From Gammaproteobacteria bacterium (lineage in GTDB: Bacteria; Pseudomonadota; Gammaproteobacteria; Pseudomonadales; Halieaceae), in assembly GCA_030433415.1 (NCBI GenBank), contig JAUIMF010000003.1, forward strand, positions 1 to 64,000: a stretch of DNA of 64,000 nucleotides, given 5' to 3'. A program made the position numbers and the translations under genes. This document shows positions 46,767 through 56,475 of this stretch, piece after piece; the first letter of the stretch is position 1; the number at the start of each line of letters is the position of its first letter. The notes under the pieces are model-generated. The model worked only from the letters and a program-made list of their open reading frames with translations, was not told the DNA's origin and did not search any database.

Positions 46767-49415
46767 ATGCGCGACGCCCAGCCCCGCACTATATTTTTGA
46801 AGGACTACGAGGCGCCCGCCTATGGCATCAGTCATACGGCGCTGCACTTTGAGCTGTTTGACGATCACACGCTGGTACATGCCGAGCTGCGTTTCGAGCG
46901 CAACGCCAAAGCACCTGCCGACGCAGCACTGGAGCTCAATGGCGTGGACCTCGAACTGCTCAAACTGGCGATCGACGGCCAGGAGCTCGACAGCGAAGCC
47001 TATGCCCTCGGCGACGAAACGCTGCGCATTGCCAATGTTCCGGCGCAGGGCGTACTCACCAGTACGGTGCGTCTGCGTCCCCAGGACAACACCTCTCTGG
47101 AGGGCCTCTATCGGTCACGGGGATTGTTCTGTACCCAGTGCGAAGCCGAGGGCTTTCGCAAGATAACCTGGTTCCCGGACCGTCCCGATGTGATGTCGAC
47201 CTATCGGGTGACGATCGACGGTGACCGCGACGCCTGCCCCGAGATGCTCAGTAACGGCAATCCCGTAGGCTGCGAAGAACTCAGCGATGGCCGCCACCGG
47301 ACGGTCTGGGAGGACCCGTTCCCCAAGCCCAGCTACTTGTTTGCGCTGGTGGCCGGGCAACTGGAGCGTTTCACGGACAGCTTCACCACCGCCAGCGGCA
47401 AGACCGTGGAGCTGGTGATCCTCGTCGAACCCAAAGACCTGGACAAGTGTGATCACGCTATGGATTCCCTCAAGCGTGCCATGCGCTGGGACGAAGAACG
47501 CTTTGGCCGCGAGTACGATCTGGACGTATTCCACGTGGTGGCGGTCGACGATTTCAACATGGGGGCCATGGAGAACAAGGGCCTCAACGTGTTCAACACC
47601 TCCTGTGTACTCGCTGCTCCAGATACCACGACGGATCTTGGCTACCAGCGCATCGAGGCGATTGTGGCCCACGAGTATTTTCACAACTGGTCCGGCAACC
47701 GGGTGACCTGTCGGGACTGGTTTCAGCTCAGCCTCAAAGAAGGCTTTACCGTATTCCGTGACGCCGAATTCTCCGCCGACATGGGCTCCCGCGCGCTCAA
47801 GCGGGTCGAAGACGCGGGCGTGATGCGCACGATGCAGTTTGCCGAGGACGCTGGCCCCATGGCGCATCCCGTGCGTCCCGCCTCGTTCATTGAGATTTCC
47901 AATTTCTATACGCTCACCGTCTATGAAAAAGGCGCCGAGGTGGTGCGTATGCTGCACACGCTGCTCGGCGAACGGGATTTTCGCCGGGGCTGTGATCTGT
48001 ATTTTGAACGCCATGATGGTCAGGCCGTGACCTGCGATGATTTTGTTAACGCCATGGCCGAGGTGTCGGGGGAGGACCTGACGCAGTTCCGTCGCTGGTA
48101 CTCCCAGGCGGGAACACCGGAGCTGACGATACGCGACGACTGGGATGAGGCCGCAGGCCAGTACCGGCTGCATGTGCGTCAGAGCACGCCACCGACGCCT
48201 GGTCAGGATGAGAAAGAACCCCTGGTGATTCCCCTGGCCATGGGCCTGCTGGGTGACGCGGGAAATCTGCGGCTGGAATTGGAAGGGGAGAGCCCCGATC
48301 CTGAAACCGCCGACAACACGCACCGCGTCCTGATTGTGGATCAGGCCGAACAGAGCTTTGTGTTTACGGGACTTCCCGAGCGCCCGATTCCGTCGCTGCT
48401 GCGGGGCTTCTCGGCGCCGGTGCGGGTCGACTATCCGTATACGCGCCAGCAGCTGTTAGGACTGGTGAGTCGCGACGATGACGGGTTTGCGCGCTGGGAC
48501 GCCATGCAGAAACTGATGGTGGCGGTACTCGAAGAACTGCAGGAGACACCCGATGCGCCCCTTGACCCACTCCTGGCAGAGGCGGTTTCGGCCATCGTTG
48601 CGCAAGCAACCGATCCCGCTATTCGCGCGGATATGCTGCGTCTGCCTTCCGAAACCACGCTCGCCGAATTGGCCAGTCATCACGGTGCCATTGACGTACA
48701 CGGCATTCACCGTGCTCGCGAAGGTCTGCGCCAGCGCCTTGCGCAGCATCTGGGTGAGCGCTGGCGCGAGCTCTACGCAGCAGTGCGGGTGACCGAATCC
48801 TATGAAGCCAGCGGTGAGCAGATCGGTCGTCGTGCCTTGGCAAATGTGGCGCTCGACTACTACGCCACCTCGGGGGAGCAGGGACTCGCGCTGGCCAACG
48901 AGGCCTACTACAGCGCCGATAACCTGACGGACCGCCTGGTCGCTTTGCGGATCATGGTACGCGAAGACGCAACCGGTGCCGAAGCGCTACTGCAGGACTT
49001 TTACACGCGTTTCGGCAATGAGACCCTGGCGGTAAACCACTGGTTGCAGGTACAGGCAGAGGCGACCTCGGGTGACGCTATAGACCGTATCAGGCAGTTG
49101 ATGTCGCACGAGGCCTATGACGCGCGTAACCCGAACAAAATCCGCGCGGTAGTGGGGGGCTTCAGCAATATCAACGCAGTGAATTTTCACCGGGAAGACG
49201 GCGCGGGTTATGCGCTGTTGGCCGACGTGGTTGAAGAACTCAACGAACGCAACCCGCAGATTGCGTCCCGCCTGCTCACGCCACTCACGCGCTGGCGAAA
49301 GTTCCCCGCTGGCGGGGCGATGATGCGCGCTGAGCTCGAGCGCCTTGCCGCATTGCCTTCGTTGTCGCCAGACGTTTACGAGGTCGTGAGTAAGTCTCTG
49401 GCGGATCCGACGTAG
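46767..49415 (+). CDS. pepN: Aminopeptidase N
   Basis: 882 residues, M1 zinc aminopeptidase of the E. coli PepN type. Substrate motif MGAMENKGLN near residue 265; zinc site HEYFH near 302 with the downstream Glu in LSLKEGFTVFRDAEF. The C-terminal helical domain is complete. It removes N-terminal residues from peptides in the cytoplasm. It follows the DUF2797 gene by two bases and converges with batD, leaving only four bases. Confidence 0.97.
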   Translation: MRDAQPRTIFLKDYEAPAYGISHTALHFELFDDHTLVHAELRFERNAKAPADAALELNGVDLELLKLAIDGQELDSEAYALGDETLRIANVPAQGVLTSTVRLRPQDNTSLEGLYRSRGLFCTQCEAEGFRKITWFPDRPDVMSTYRVTIDGDRDACPEMLSNGNPVGCEELSDGRHRTVWEDPFPKPSYLFALVAGQLERFTDSFTTASGKTVELVILVEPKDLDKCDHAMDSLKRAMRWDEERFGREYDLDVFHVVAVDDFNMGAMENKGLNVFNTSCVLAAPDTTTDLGYQRIEAIVAHEYFHNWSGNRVTCRDWFQLSLKEGFTVFRDAEFSADMGSRALKRVEDAGVMRTMQFAEDAGPMAHPVRPASFIEISNFYTLTVYEKGAEVVRMLHTLLGERDFRRGCDLYFERHDGQAVTCDDFVNAMAEVSGEDLTQFRRWYSQAGTPELTIRDDWDEAAGQYRLHVRQSTPPTPGQDEKEPLVIPLAMGLLGDAGNLRLELEGESPDPETADNTHRVLIVDQAEQSFVFTGLPERPIPSLLRGFSAPVRVDYPYTRQQLLGLVSRDDDGFARWDAMQKLMVAVLEELQETPDAPLDPLLAEAVSAIVAQATDPAIRADMLRLPSETTLAELASHHGAIDVHGIHRAREGLRQRLAQHLGERWRELYAAVRVTESYEASGEQIGRRALANVALDYYATSGEQGLALANEAYYSADNLTDRLVALRIMVREDATGAEALLQDFYTRFGNETLAVNHWLQVQAEATSGDAIDRIRQLMSHEAYDARNPNKIRAVVGGFSNINAVNFHREDGAGYALLADVVEELNERNPQIASRLLTPLTRWRKFPAGGAMMRAELERLAALPSLSPDVYEVVSKSLADPT

Positions 49416-49419
49416 CGCT

Positions 49420-51042
49420 TCAGCGCGCTGGATAGAGCGTGGGCAACGCGCTTTGGGTGGTCTGGGCCGACGGTTCCTTGAGGTCCTGAATAGCCCGCGC
49501 CAGGGGCTGGCCATCCCACGCGGTGTCGCCTGCGCCATAACGCGCTTTGAGTAGATCGCTGACCGCCTGCGCCAGTTGCGGATCGTTCCATTGCGCGGCC
49601 CAGGACTCACAGGTACCACGATGACCCGTGGCTGTGAGCCAGTGCCGTAACTCCCGTTCTGCGCGGGGGGCGTCATTGGCCCTGCAGGCGTTCAGTACCT
49701 CGGTTGGCGTCGTACGTGGTTTGGCGGGCGCTTCAGCAATGGCGGGGCGGGGTCGGTTACGCAACCACAACACGGTTGTGACCAGCCAGCCGATACCGCA
49801 GACGGCGGCGATCCAGGGCCACAGACCCTGTTCCGTTATCGGTGCTCCCGCGGAGGCGCTTGATTGCTCGGCATTGACGGGTGCGATTTCGACGATCGGC
49901 GCTGGTGCGCGAACGCGGATGGTCTGTTCCGGAAGGCGCGCGACCTCCATTCGATTGCTGCTCGTGTTCCACCATGGAACTTCCACCGCTGGAATGTGGT
50001 ACTCCCCGGGCTCCACGGCCACAAGGGCAATGCTTTCGCGGCGTATTCCCGTAATGCCACCGTCGCCGTTCGCGTTGTCGATGCCCGGCTGGTCCGGGTA
50101 GACCCGCAGACCCGGTTGTTCGCTGATCTCGATGGGCGGCAGCTGAGCGCCCTGCAGGCCGTCGGCGGTGATCGTCAGGCTCCGGGTCAGGGTGTCGCCC
50201 ACCTCGAGCTCGCTCAAGGAAGAGGACCAGGATTCCTCAAGATTCAGTGCCGCCGCCGGGAGCCAGGTCGTGTCAGGAAAATCTGCGGGCCTGGGCAATA
50301 CATCGATGCGCAGTTCGTCCGTCGTTCGGCGGACCAGCCGTCCAGCGGGGCGTGTGTCAAAGAGCGAACGTCGACCCGAGCCCAGGCGTCCCGAGAACGT
50401 CTGGCCCGGGATCACCAGTTCGCCACTGGACTCGGGGAACACGGCGTAGCGAATCTCGTGCACCAGCCAGGGTCGGCCATTGATTGTGCGCTGGAATGAA
50501 TTCTGGCCCAGGCTCTCGACATAGGCACCGTCAATGGCGAGGTCGGTAATGGATCGCGAATCGAGATTGACCGCCTGCTGGATGCGGAAGGTCAGTAATA
50601 ATTGCCCCTGTACGTACAGTTCCGTGCGATCCACCTCAGCCTCGAAGACCACAATCTCGTCTGCTCCGGTCGCTTCCGGCACCGGGCCCACGTCCACCGA
50701 CAGGGCTTCGCTGCGTACTCCGCGTATCTCGAAGGGTGGAATTACAAACGACCCCTGCCGGCGCGGCGTCAATTCAAGGGACAGGCGGTTTTCCTGGCTG
50801 CGCTGGCCGTTGATGATCTGGGTGTTGAGCGAGGTGGAACGCTGCAATATCTCAAAGTGCTCTTCGAGAGCGCTCAGATCCGCATCGCCGGGATCGCGGT
50901 CATCGTCGCTGCTGAGCGTGAGACGCACAGTATCGCCCATGGCAATGCGGTAGCGATCCAGCGAAGCGTGGAGCGCGGCCTCGGCGACACTGCTCAAAAG
51001 CAGTGCGACGAGCATGAGGCTACCAGATCTGAGCTTTATCAC
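49420..51042 (-). CDS. batD: BatD family protein (aerotolerance operon)
   Basis: 540 residues. Signal peptide LRSGSLMLVALLLSSVAEA, followed by repeated beta-sandwich domains with the BatD pattern (YRIAMGDTVRLTLSS; RRQGSFVIPPFEIRG; YAVFPESSGELVIPGQTFSG), a membrane helix near WPWIAAVCGIGWLVTTVLWL, and a cytoplasmic tail. GTG at 51042 has AGGGA about seven bases upstream and overlaps the previous gene by 23 bases; ATG at 51066 is an alternative. BatD is periplasmic and partners the VWA proteins. Last gene of the operon. Confidence 0.88.
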   Translation of the reverse strand: MIKLRSGSLMLVALLLSSVAEAALHASLDRYRIAMGDTVRLTLSSDDDRDPGDADLSALEEHFEILQRSTSLNTQIINGQRSQENRLSLELTPRRQGSFVIPPFEIRGVRSEALSVDVGPVPEATGADEIVVFEAEVDRTELYVQGQLLLTFRIQQAVNLDSRSITDLAIDGAYVESLGQNSFQRTINGRPWLVHEIRYAVFPESSGELVIPGQTFSGRLGSGRRSLFDTRPAGRLVRRTTDELRIDVLPRPADFPDTTWLPAAALNLEESWSSSLSELEVGDTLTRSLTITADGLQGAQLPPIEISEQPGLRVYPDQPGIDNANGDGGITGIRRESIALVAVEPGEYHIPAVEVPWWNTSSNRMEVARLPEQTIRVRAPAPIVEIAPVNAEQSSASAGAPITEQGLWPWIAAVCGIGWLVTTVLWLRNRPRPAIAEAPAKPRTTPTEVLNACRANDAPRAERELRHWLTATGHRGTCESWAAQWNDPQLAQAVSDLLKARYGAGDTAWDGQPLARAIQDLKEPSAQTTQSALPTLYPAR

Positions 51043-52876
51043 GTTGCGTTCCCTGACGTTGGTCATTGCTTTGCTGTTGGCGACGCCGGCTTTCATAGCG
51101 GAATTTCTCTCTCAGCAATCCCGAAGGGTCATCGGGCACGCGGCGTAGCCACTGCTCCATGGCCTGATCGCGTTCAATATTCTCCTGCATCTGGCTCGTG
51201 TCGATCTGGGGCTGAGGCGTAGACAGTTCGGGGGCTTCACTCTGTGATTCGCTGCCGGGTGAGCCCTGTTCATCCCGGTTGCCATTGGAAGATTGCTGCC
51301 GTTGTTGATCCTGTTGATCCCTTTGTGGGTCTGATGAGCCCTGTTCCTGATCGTTCTCATTGCCGTCGCCGTTCTGAGACTCCTGAGACTGGGGATCCGA
51401 CGATTCGCTGTCGTTTTGCTGGGAATCCGAATTCTGCTCGGACTGCTCGGGGGAATTTTGCGAGTCCCCCTGCTGGTTCTGCTGGTTTTGTTCCTGCTGC
51501 TGCTGTTCTTTAAGTTGTTCTACGATCTGTCGATTTTTCATTGCGTCTGCGCGATCCGGAGCGCGCTCCAGAGATTCGTCGTAGGCGTTGAGTGCTCCCT
51601 CGTAGTCCCCGGCTGCCGCCAAGGTATTGCCCAGGTTGTACCAGTCATCAGCGCTGTCACCAGCAGCGAATCCGCGACGGGCGGTGTCATAGTCCTGCGC
51701 TTCAAAGGCGGCGGTGGCCTGCCAGCGAGGATCTTCGAACAAGGCGGCAGCGGCGTCTGCATCGCCATTCTGCAGGGCTCGTCGCCCCTGCTGGTCACGG
51801 GTCTGCCAGAGGTCTTCCCACGGGCCCGCCTGCGTGTCCGGTGATGGTAGACCGAGTGTTATGCAAAGCAATACGGAATAAACCCAGCCCCTGCGAAAGC
51901 TCACCAGCGCCGCCAGCAGCAGGGGAATCACCAGCCAGTGGCCCATGTCTTCCCAGCGGTCCGCCTGACGGTCACGATTGATCGTGTTCTCATCATCTGC
52001 GAGCAGGTCGGGGGCCAGCAACGTGTCGAGATCTGAATCATCTACGCTCAGGTCTTTGTAGGCACCACCGACGGCGCGGGCCAGCGCCTGCATGGGTTGC
52101 CGGTCCAGGGCCGGTACCACGATCTCGCCACCCCGATCACGTAGAAAACCGCCATCCGGCAGGGGGATCGGCGCGCCGACATCGGTGCCCACGCCCAGTA
52201 TGGCCAGGCTGCGTGGCTCGCCTTCAAGGCGCTGGGTGATGCTTTCAGTGTCGTCCTCGGTCAATCCATCGGTTACCAGCAGCAGCCGTCCACGTCGCAC
52301 GCCCGCAGAGTCCAGGAGCGCCAGAGCCCTGTCGATGGCATCCGCAGGATTGGAGCCGGGCAGGGGCATCATGGCCGGATTCAATGCGGGCAGAAGATTG
52401 GCAATGGTGGGGTTGTCGTCTGTGAGGGGCGCGACCACATGGGCATCGCCGGCGTAGGCGATCAGTGCCGTCAAACCCTCGCGCCGATCCCGCAGCAGGT
52501 CCAGAAGCTTGCGCCGCACGCGATCCTGACGCGAAGGCTCCAGGTCCGTCGCGAGCATGGAGTAGCTCAAATCCACCATCAATACCAGGGCATCCTGCTT
52601 CTGTAAAACGGGCTGGGGTATCTGCTGCCAGCTCGGTCCCGCCGCCGCCAGTACCGCCACGCACCAGAGCGCGAGCAGGGCGGGAATGCCACTGCGACTG
52701 CGGCGCACGGAGTCCTCGCTGATCAGGTGGGGAAGCAGTTCCGGGGCCACCACGCGTGACCAGTCTCCCTCCTGTCCCCGCTGACGCCACAACAGCCACG
52801 CCAGCAGCACACAGGGCACCAGAGCCAGGAGCCAGAGGGGCCGCAGAAAATGCAGTTGGCTCAGCGCGTCGATCAC
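51020..52876 (-). CDS. batB: BatB-BatC fusion: VWA domain plus TPR and Q/N-rich tail
   Basis: 618 residues. Two N-terminal helices (PLWLLALVPCVLLAWLLW; IPALLALWCVAVLAAAG), then a VWA domain with the metal-binding MIDAS motif DLSYS at residues 102-106, a further membrane segment after residue 300, then TPR repeats (DDWYNLGNTLAAAGDYEGALNAYDESLERAPDRADAM) and a roughly 100-residue tail very rich in Gln, Asn, Ser, Asp and Glu. In many bacteria BatB and BatC are separate; here the BatC-like TPR part is fused. It overlaps batA by four bases. Confidence 0.9.
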   Translation of the reverse strand: MIDALSQLHFLRPLWLLALVPCVLLAWLLWRQRGQEGDWSRVVAPELLPHLISEDSVRRSRSGIPALLALWCVAVLAAAGPSWQQIPQPVLQKQDALVLMVDLSYSMLATDLEPSRQDRVRRKLLDLLRDRREGLTALIAYAGDAHVVAPLTDDNPTIANLLPALNPAMMPLPGSNPADAIDRALALLDSAGVRRGRLLLVTDGLTEDDTESITQRLEGEPRSLAILGVGTDVGAPIPLPDGGFLRDRGGEIVVPALDRQPMQALARAVGGAYKDLSVDDSDLDTLLAPDLLADDENTINRDRQADRWEDMGHWLVIPLLLAALVSFRRGWVYSVLLCITLGLPSPDTQAGPWEDLWQTRDQQGRRALQNGDADAAAALFEDPRWQATAAFEAQDYDTARRGFAAGDSADDWYNLGNTLAAAGDYEGALNAYDESLERAPDRADAMKNRQIVEQLKEQQQQEQNQQNQQGDSQNSPEQSEQNSDSQQNDSESSDPQSQESQNGDGNENDQEQGSSDPQRDQQDQQRQQSSNGNRDEQGSPGSESQSEAPELSTPQPQIDTSQMQENIERDQAMEQWLRRVPDDPSGLLREKFRYESRRRQQQSNDQRQGTQRDKAQIW

Positions 52877-53907
52877 AGCGCCTCCGTTGCTTGCGCTGTC
52901 TGATGGCGACCGCGCCAGAGCTGACGCAGGACCAACGCAAAGCTCAGCGCGAGCGCCAGGCCCAGGGGAAGGGCGAGCAGGGACTGGCGTGGTCGGTAGA
53001 TGGTGGTATCCACCTCGACGGGCTCAAGTTCTTCGAGCACCGCGTAGATCTGCGCGAGCTCGCGGGGATCGCGGGCGCGGAAGTAACGGCCGCCGGTGAT
53101 CTGGGCAATGGCGATCAGGCTTTCTTCGTCGAGGTCTGCCGACGGATTGACGGTACGTGATCCCAGGGGAGACCCAAGCAGACCGGGCAACGTCATAGAG
53201 TCAGCGCCGATGCCGATGGTGTGCACACGCACCCCGAGTTGCCCGGCCAGACGCGCCGCCTCGATGGGATCGACGGTACTGGCGGTATCTTGCCCATCGG
53301 TCAGCAGAATGAGAACCCGACTGCTTTCCTCACGCTCCTGCAGTCGTTTCACAGCCAGGCCGATAGCGTCGCCGATGGCGGTTTCTTGGCCGGCAAAGCC
53401 AATCTGGGCTTCGCGCAGAAAACGCTGCACGGTCTGAATGTCGAAGCTGAGCGGGGACTGCAGATAGGCGCGACTGCCAAAAAGAATCAGACCGAGCCGG
53501 TCGCCGCTGCGCCGGGCCATGAAGTCGCTACCAAGCTCTTTCACCGCATCGATGCGGCGAACACCGCGGTTGGCTACTTTCATGTCTTCAACCCGCATGG
53601 AGCCGGAGATGTCCACGGCAAGCATGAGGTCGCGACCACTGTTGGGTAACTCGATGGCCTTGCCGATCCAGAGGGGGCGGGCAGCCGCCAGCAGTAGTAA
53701 TAACCAGATGAGCCAGAGGAACAGCGCAGGCAGGCGCTGAGCAGAGTGCACCAGGGTTGTACCTTCGTCAGCAGCAAGGCGTTCCCAGCTACGAAAGAAG
53801 GGCGCTCGCAGCGCGGGTTGTTCCGTGACACGCGGCGACATCAGGCGGCGCGCGATCCAAGGTAGTGGCGCAAGCGTCAGCACCAGGGGCCAGGTGAGCG
53901 TTATCAT
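52873..53907 (-). CDS. batA: VWA domain membrane protein BatA
   Basis: 344 residues. A membrane helix near residues 61-78 precedes a VWA domain with a perfect MIDAS motif, DISGS, at residues 99-103, and a later TDGQD. A C-terminal helix (LLALPLGLALALSFALVL) anchors the other side. BatA and BatB are thought to act with the MoxR ATPase as a chaperone-like complex at the inner membrane. The ATG overlaps the stop of the DUF4381 gene by four bases. Confidence 0.92.
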   Translation of the reverse strand: MITLTWPLVLTLAPLPWIARRLMSPRVTEQPALRAPFFRSWERLAADEGTTLVHSAQRLPALFLWLIWLLLLLAAARPLWIGKAIELPNSGRDLMLAVDISGSMRVEDMKVANRGVRRIDAVKELGSDFMARRSGDRLGLILFGSRAYLQSPLSFDIQTVQRFLREAQIGFAGQETAIGDAIGLAVKRLQEREESSRVLILLTDGQDTASTVDPIEAARLAGQLGVRVHTIGIGADSMTLPGLLGSPLGSRTVNPSADLDEESLIAIAQITGGRYFRARDPRELAQIYAVLEELEPVEVDTTIYRPRQSLLALPLGLALALSFALVLRQLWRGRHQTAQATEAL

Positions 53908-54371
53908 GCCGGGCGCCCCAGGCGGTCGAGCCAGCGCGAGGTTTGCGCGACGAGGGCAGACACCTGGTCCTCGGAAACAGTGGGCTGATACGCGAGCACC
54001 AGCAGGTCGGGGTCAAGGGGGGCACTGTTGTCCCGTGTCAGGCTGTTGAGAAAGTCAGCCCAGGCGGGCCCGGTCAGTCCTGCGGCGTCGCGACGTGGTG
54101 CAAAAGCCAGGCACAGGCGCCGTTGCAGGGTGTTGACCTCGCTCGCGCAGCGCTGGGGATCCCGGGTCATAAGCGCCAGCTTACGGAGCGAGTCCCGCGC
54201 TTCGCGTAGCACGGCACCGCGCTGGTAGTAGCGCCACAGGTGGTAAAGGCCGAACCCGCTCGCAATAAGCACCACGGCCAGCAGCATCCACCAGCCCGGA
54301 GCGAGTGGCCACCAGCCGACGGGTTCGGGGGTTCGGAGCGGTTCGAGCAGCGTTGTGATGTCGGGGTTCAT
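53904..54371 (-). CDS. DUF4381 membrane protein of the Bat operon
   Basis: 155 residues. One membrane helix (GWWMLLAVVLIASGFGLYHLW) after a short periplasmic start, then a cytoplasmic helical domain that includes NTLQRRLCLAFAPRRDAAGLTGPAWADFL, as in DUF4381. Members sit between DUF58 and BatA genes in proteobacteria. ATGA overlaps on both sides point to coupled translation. Function unknown. Confidence 0.88.
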   Translation of the reverse strand: MNPDITTLLEPLRTPEPVGWWPLAPGWWMLLAVVLIASGFGLYHLWRYYQRGAVLREARDSLRKLALMTRDPQRCASEVNTLQRRLCLAFAPRRDAAGLTGPAWADFLNSLTRDNSAPLDPDLLVLAYQPTVSEDQVSALVAQTSRWLDRLGRPA

Positions 54372-55303
54372 GCCACGCCATCTCCGTAAAGGCGGCGCAG
54401 CAGGCTCAGAGGGGCCTCGTCGGTGCGGGCCATGAGCAGTGGGATGCCCAGACGCTGCAGACGTTCCCGATGGGCTTCAAGTGCCAGGCGTGATTCCTCT
54501 GCATAACGTGAATTGAGTGACGGGGCAGCCGTGTCCAGATCCAGTCGATTCACACCATCGGTAATGGCGTAATGGCCTGCCGGTGGCAGTGCCTGTTCGA
54601 GAGGATCGCTGCAGTGGATGGCGGTGATTTCTGTGTGGCGTGCCAGGCGAAACATCTCTTCCTGGGCATCGTCACGATCGGCGCCGGCAAAATCGCTGAG
54701 TAGAAAAACGCTCGTTCCGGGCCTGGCAACACGACGGGCGCTGCGCAGCATGTCCACGAAGCGCGCTTCCTGCGCCGCATCGGCCGGGTGGGCTGGCCGC
54801 GTTTCTGCAAGCGCAGACAACACGGCGAGCACCGTGCGTCGGCTGTTGCGCGGTCGCATTTCCCAGTGTTCATCGTGACGCAGGATCAGGGCGCCAACGC
54901 GTTCGTTGCTGCCCAGTGCGCTCCAGGCGAGCAGGGCAGCGAGCTCCGCGGCCAGCACGCTCTTAAAACAATAACGTGAACCGAAGTCCATGGCGGGGCG
55001 GTGGTCCACCACCAGTAACACGGGGCGCTCGCGCTCTTCGTGGAACATCTTGGTGTGGGCGCTTCCGGTTCGCGCTGTGACACGCCAATCGATGGCGCGG
55101 ATATCGTCACCGGCCTGGTACCCGCGCACTTCCTCGAACTCGATACCACGGCCGCGAAAATTGGACCGCTGCCCGCCCGACAACTGTGCCAGGGCGCGCC
55201 GCCGCCGGCGAATATCGAGCTGACGGGCGGGAAAACGCAGCGCCAGCAGGCGATGCAGGTCCGCCTGGGCGCCACTCGCGGGTGTCGTCGGATCGATCAA
55301 CAC
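54368..55303 (-). CDS. DUF58 domain protein of the Bat operon
   Basis: 311 residues from GTG (TTG next to it also possible). The DUF58 signature is FRGRGIEFEEVRGYQAGDDIRAIDWRVTARTG near residues 55-90, followed by VLLVVDHRPAMDFGSR, which belongs to a VWA-like fold. No membrane helix is seen, unlike longer DUF58 proteins. It begins one base after the moxR stop. It is a standard partner of MoxR ATPases. Confidence 0.9.
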   Translation of the reverse strand: MLIDPTTPASGAQADLHRLLALRFPARQLDIRRRRRALAQLSGGQRSNFRGRGIEFEEVRGYQAGDDIRAIDWRVTARTGSAHTKMFHEERERPVLLVVDHRPAMDFGSRYCFKSVLAAELAALLAWSALGSNERVGALILRHDEHWEMRPRNSRRTVLAVLSALAETRPAHPADAAQEARFVDMLRSARRVARPGTSVFLLSDFAGADRDDAQEEMFRLARHTEITAIHCSDPLEQALPPAGHYAITDGVNRLDLDTAAPSLNSRYAEESRLALEAHRERLQRLGIPLLMARTDEAPLSLLRRLYGDGVA

Positions 55304-55304
55304 T

Positions 55305-56261
55305 TCAGGCAGCAGGCACCAGACGCAGAAGTTCGTCGATGACCTGATCCGTCTCAACCCCCGCCGCTTCGGCCTCAAAGCTAAGCAGAAGGCGATGGCG
55401 AAGCACATCCGGTGCGACGGCCTGCACATCGTCGGGGGCCACAAAATCCCGGCCACGCAGCCAGGCATGGGCACGGGAGCAGCGGTCCAGCGCAATCGTT
55501 GCCCTGGGACTACCGCCATAATCCAGCCAGTGGGCCAATTCGTCGCTGTAAACGCCAGGGTCGCGCGTTGCCACCACCAGTTGCACAATGTATTCCTCTA
55601 CAGCCTCCGCCATGTGCAGGCCGAGGGCTTCTTCGCGGGCGCGGAACACGCTCTCCTGACTAAGCTGCGGCGCCTGTGCATCACTGGTGGCCGCAGCCTC
55701 CGCGCGGGTCAGTTGCAATATTCGACGCTCGGCCTCCACGTCGGGGTAATCGACTTTCACGTGCAGCAGAAAACGATCCAGCTGGGCTTCGGGCAGGGGA
55801 TAGGTGCCTTCCTGCTCAATGGGATTCTGTGTGGCCATCACCAGGAACAGTCTGGGCAAAGCGTAGCTCTCACTCCCCACCGAGACCTGTCGCTCAGCCA
55901 TGGCTTCGAGCAGCGCTGACTGCACCTTGGCGGGGGCCCGGTTGATCTCATCGGCAAGGACCAGGTTGGAGAACACGGGGCCCTGCTGGAAGTGAAAGCT
56001 GGCCTGCTGCGGGCGGTAGATCTCGGTGCCCGTCACGTCACCCGGTAACAGGTCCGGCGTGAACTGAATGCGGTGAAAGCTGCCTTCGAGCGCGTCGCCG
56101 AGGGATTTGATGGCGCGGGTCTTTGCGAGCCCGGGCGCGCCTTCGACCAGCAGATGACCATCGGCAAGCAGGGCGACAAGCAGTCGTTCGATGAGGTGTG
56201 CCTGGCCCACGACCTGTTGGTCCAGCCATTGCTCCAGTTCTCTCAGATCACTACTGCTCAA
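55305..56261 (-). CDS. MoxR family AAA+ ATPase
   Basis: 318 residues from TTG, which has GGAGG four bases upstream; a longer frame has no family homology. Walker A GAPGLAKT, Walker B LVLADEINRAPAKVQSALLEAM, sensor region FLVMATQNPIEQEGTYPLPEAQLDRF. MoxR ATPases act as chaperones that load cofactors or remodel complexes with VWA partners, encoded downstream here. First gene of the six-gene operon, divergent from the glutamate dehydrogenase. Confidence 0.93.
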   Translation of the reverse strand: MSSSDLRELEQWLDQQVVGQAHLIERLLVALLADGHLLVEGAPGLAKTRAIKSLGDALEGSFHRIQFTPDLLPGDVTGTEIYRPQQASFHFQQGPVFSNLVLADEINRAPAKVQSALLEAMAERQVSVGSESYALPRLFLVMATQNPIEQEGTYPLPEAQLDRFLLHVKVDYPDVEAERRILQLTRAEAAATSDAQAPQLSQESVFRAREEALGLHMAEAVEEYIVQLVVATRDPGVYSDELAHWLDYGGSPRATIALDRCSRAHAWLRGRDFVAPDDVQAVAPDVLRHRLLLSFEAEAAGVETDQVIDELLRLVPAA

Positions 56262-56475
56262 GTCGCCTCCCTGGCTACGCCGCTCACTATCACTGAATCT
56301 GCCGCACCCGGGTGGACAGAGGCGTGATTCTATCCAACCCCGGGCTCCGGGACATCCTGTGTAGCCAACAGACGGCAAAAATCTGCGAAAGTTCCCCGCC
56401 GTCCGCCGACGCGGTGAATGCGGCTTTGCGATACACTTCAGGTCCTCACAACGCCGATGCTGAAGGGGACGGGTG

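Noticed and set aside
47115-48323. 402-residue open frame antisense to pepN
   Set aside because: It covers the zinc-site region of PepN and shows only shadow coding.
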